Source: Azospirillum cavernae (lineage in GTDB: Bacteria > Pseudomonadota > Alphaproteobacteria > Azospirillales > Azospirillaceae). Taken from it: a stretch of 64,000 nucleotides of DNA. The notes below the pieces were generated by a model. That model was not told the DNA's origin. It did no database searches and saw only the letters and a program-made list of their open reading frames with translations. The DNA lies in contig NZ_QYUL01000001.1 of assembly GCF_003590795.1 (NCBI RefSeq), positions 1,133,001 through 1,197,000 on the forward strand. Direction: 5' to 3'. Positions 63,378-64,000 of this stretch are shown one piece after another. The position numbers and the translations under genes were made by a program. The number at the start of each line of letters is the position of its first letter. The stretch's first letter is position 1.

Positions 63378-64000
<623 letters not shown>

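Overview
The window is GC-rich, densely coded chromosome from an alphaproteobacterium, most likely an Azospirillum-like member of the Rhodospirillales. The basis is gene order and content typical of that group: tig-clpP-clpX with lon-hup close by, rplM-rpsI-argC, nnr next to glnB-glnA, an abundance of PAS-type sensor kinases, and strongly alphaproteobacterial protein sequences. The four tRNAs all encode their CCA ends. The organism assignment is an inference. No phage, insertion sequence, CRISPR array or rRNA was seen.

Layout. 1-2.8 kb (minus): 5' part of pyrG, secG, tpiA, tRNA-Val and an HU gene, each followed by a clear Rho-independent terminator. 2.9-11.9 kb (minus): proteostasis block lon, a methyl-accepting chemotaxis receptor, clpX, clpP, tig, tRNA-Leu. 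12.2-16.4 kb: nnr, tRNA-His, then glnB-glnA behind a near-consensus sigma-54 promoter with an upstream NtrC-like dyad. 16.5-25.5 kb: a FixJ-like regulator carrying a kinase-type phosphoacceptor (DHp) domain, a divergent 1561-residue CheB-CheR-PAS-GAF-kinase-receiver protein, and then a run of stress genes (membrane protein with a GSP17M-like domain, Dps, a coupled small ORF, CbpA, CbpM). I consider 16.5-25.5 kb the best candidate for an undescribed system. 25.5-29.6 kb: an asparagine-synthetase remnant, a GT8-like transferase, a MocR regulator divergent from an FMN-type flavoprotein, and an OmpA-domain protein. 29.8-33.3 kb: gamma carbonic anhydrase, argC, rpsI, rplM, a hotdog thioesterase. 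33.4-38.3 kb: glycine-zipper lipoprotein, an MBL-fold + DsbA-like pair divergent from a LysR regulator, DUF2000 protein and AraC regulator. 38.5-42.5 kb: serB, ltrA, bacteriohemerythrin, fabI.

42.5-48.7 kb (minus): a PRC-barrel protein and a urease cluster in transcription order ureA-ureB-ureC-murI-ureE-ureF-ureG. It lacks ureD, contains an inserted glutamate racemase gene, and has two copies of a palindromic repeat in its gaps. 48.8-51.5 kb (minus): enoyl-CoA hydratase, CoA-binding protein, O-acetylhomoserine sulfhydrylase. 51.7-56.4 kb: two orphan sensor kinases around tRNA-Ser and a small conserved-looking protein. 56.5-64 kb: gatB, diaminopropionate ammonia-lyase, an isolated fliN, a sulfurtransferase, murJ, an alpha/beta hydrolase and the 5' part of eno.

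Functionally the window joins core housekeeping (translation, protein quality control, nitrogen assimilation through PII and glutamine synthetase, urea nitrogen release, cell-wall precursors) with accessory signalling. All functions are assigned by reading motifs and recalling families; no database search was run.
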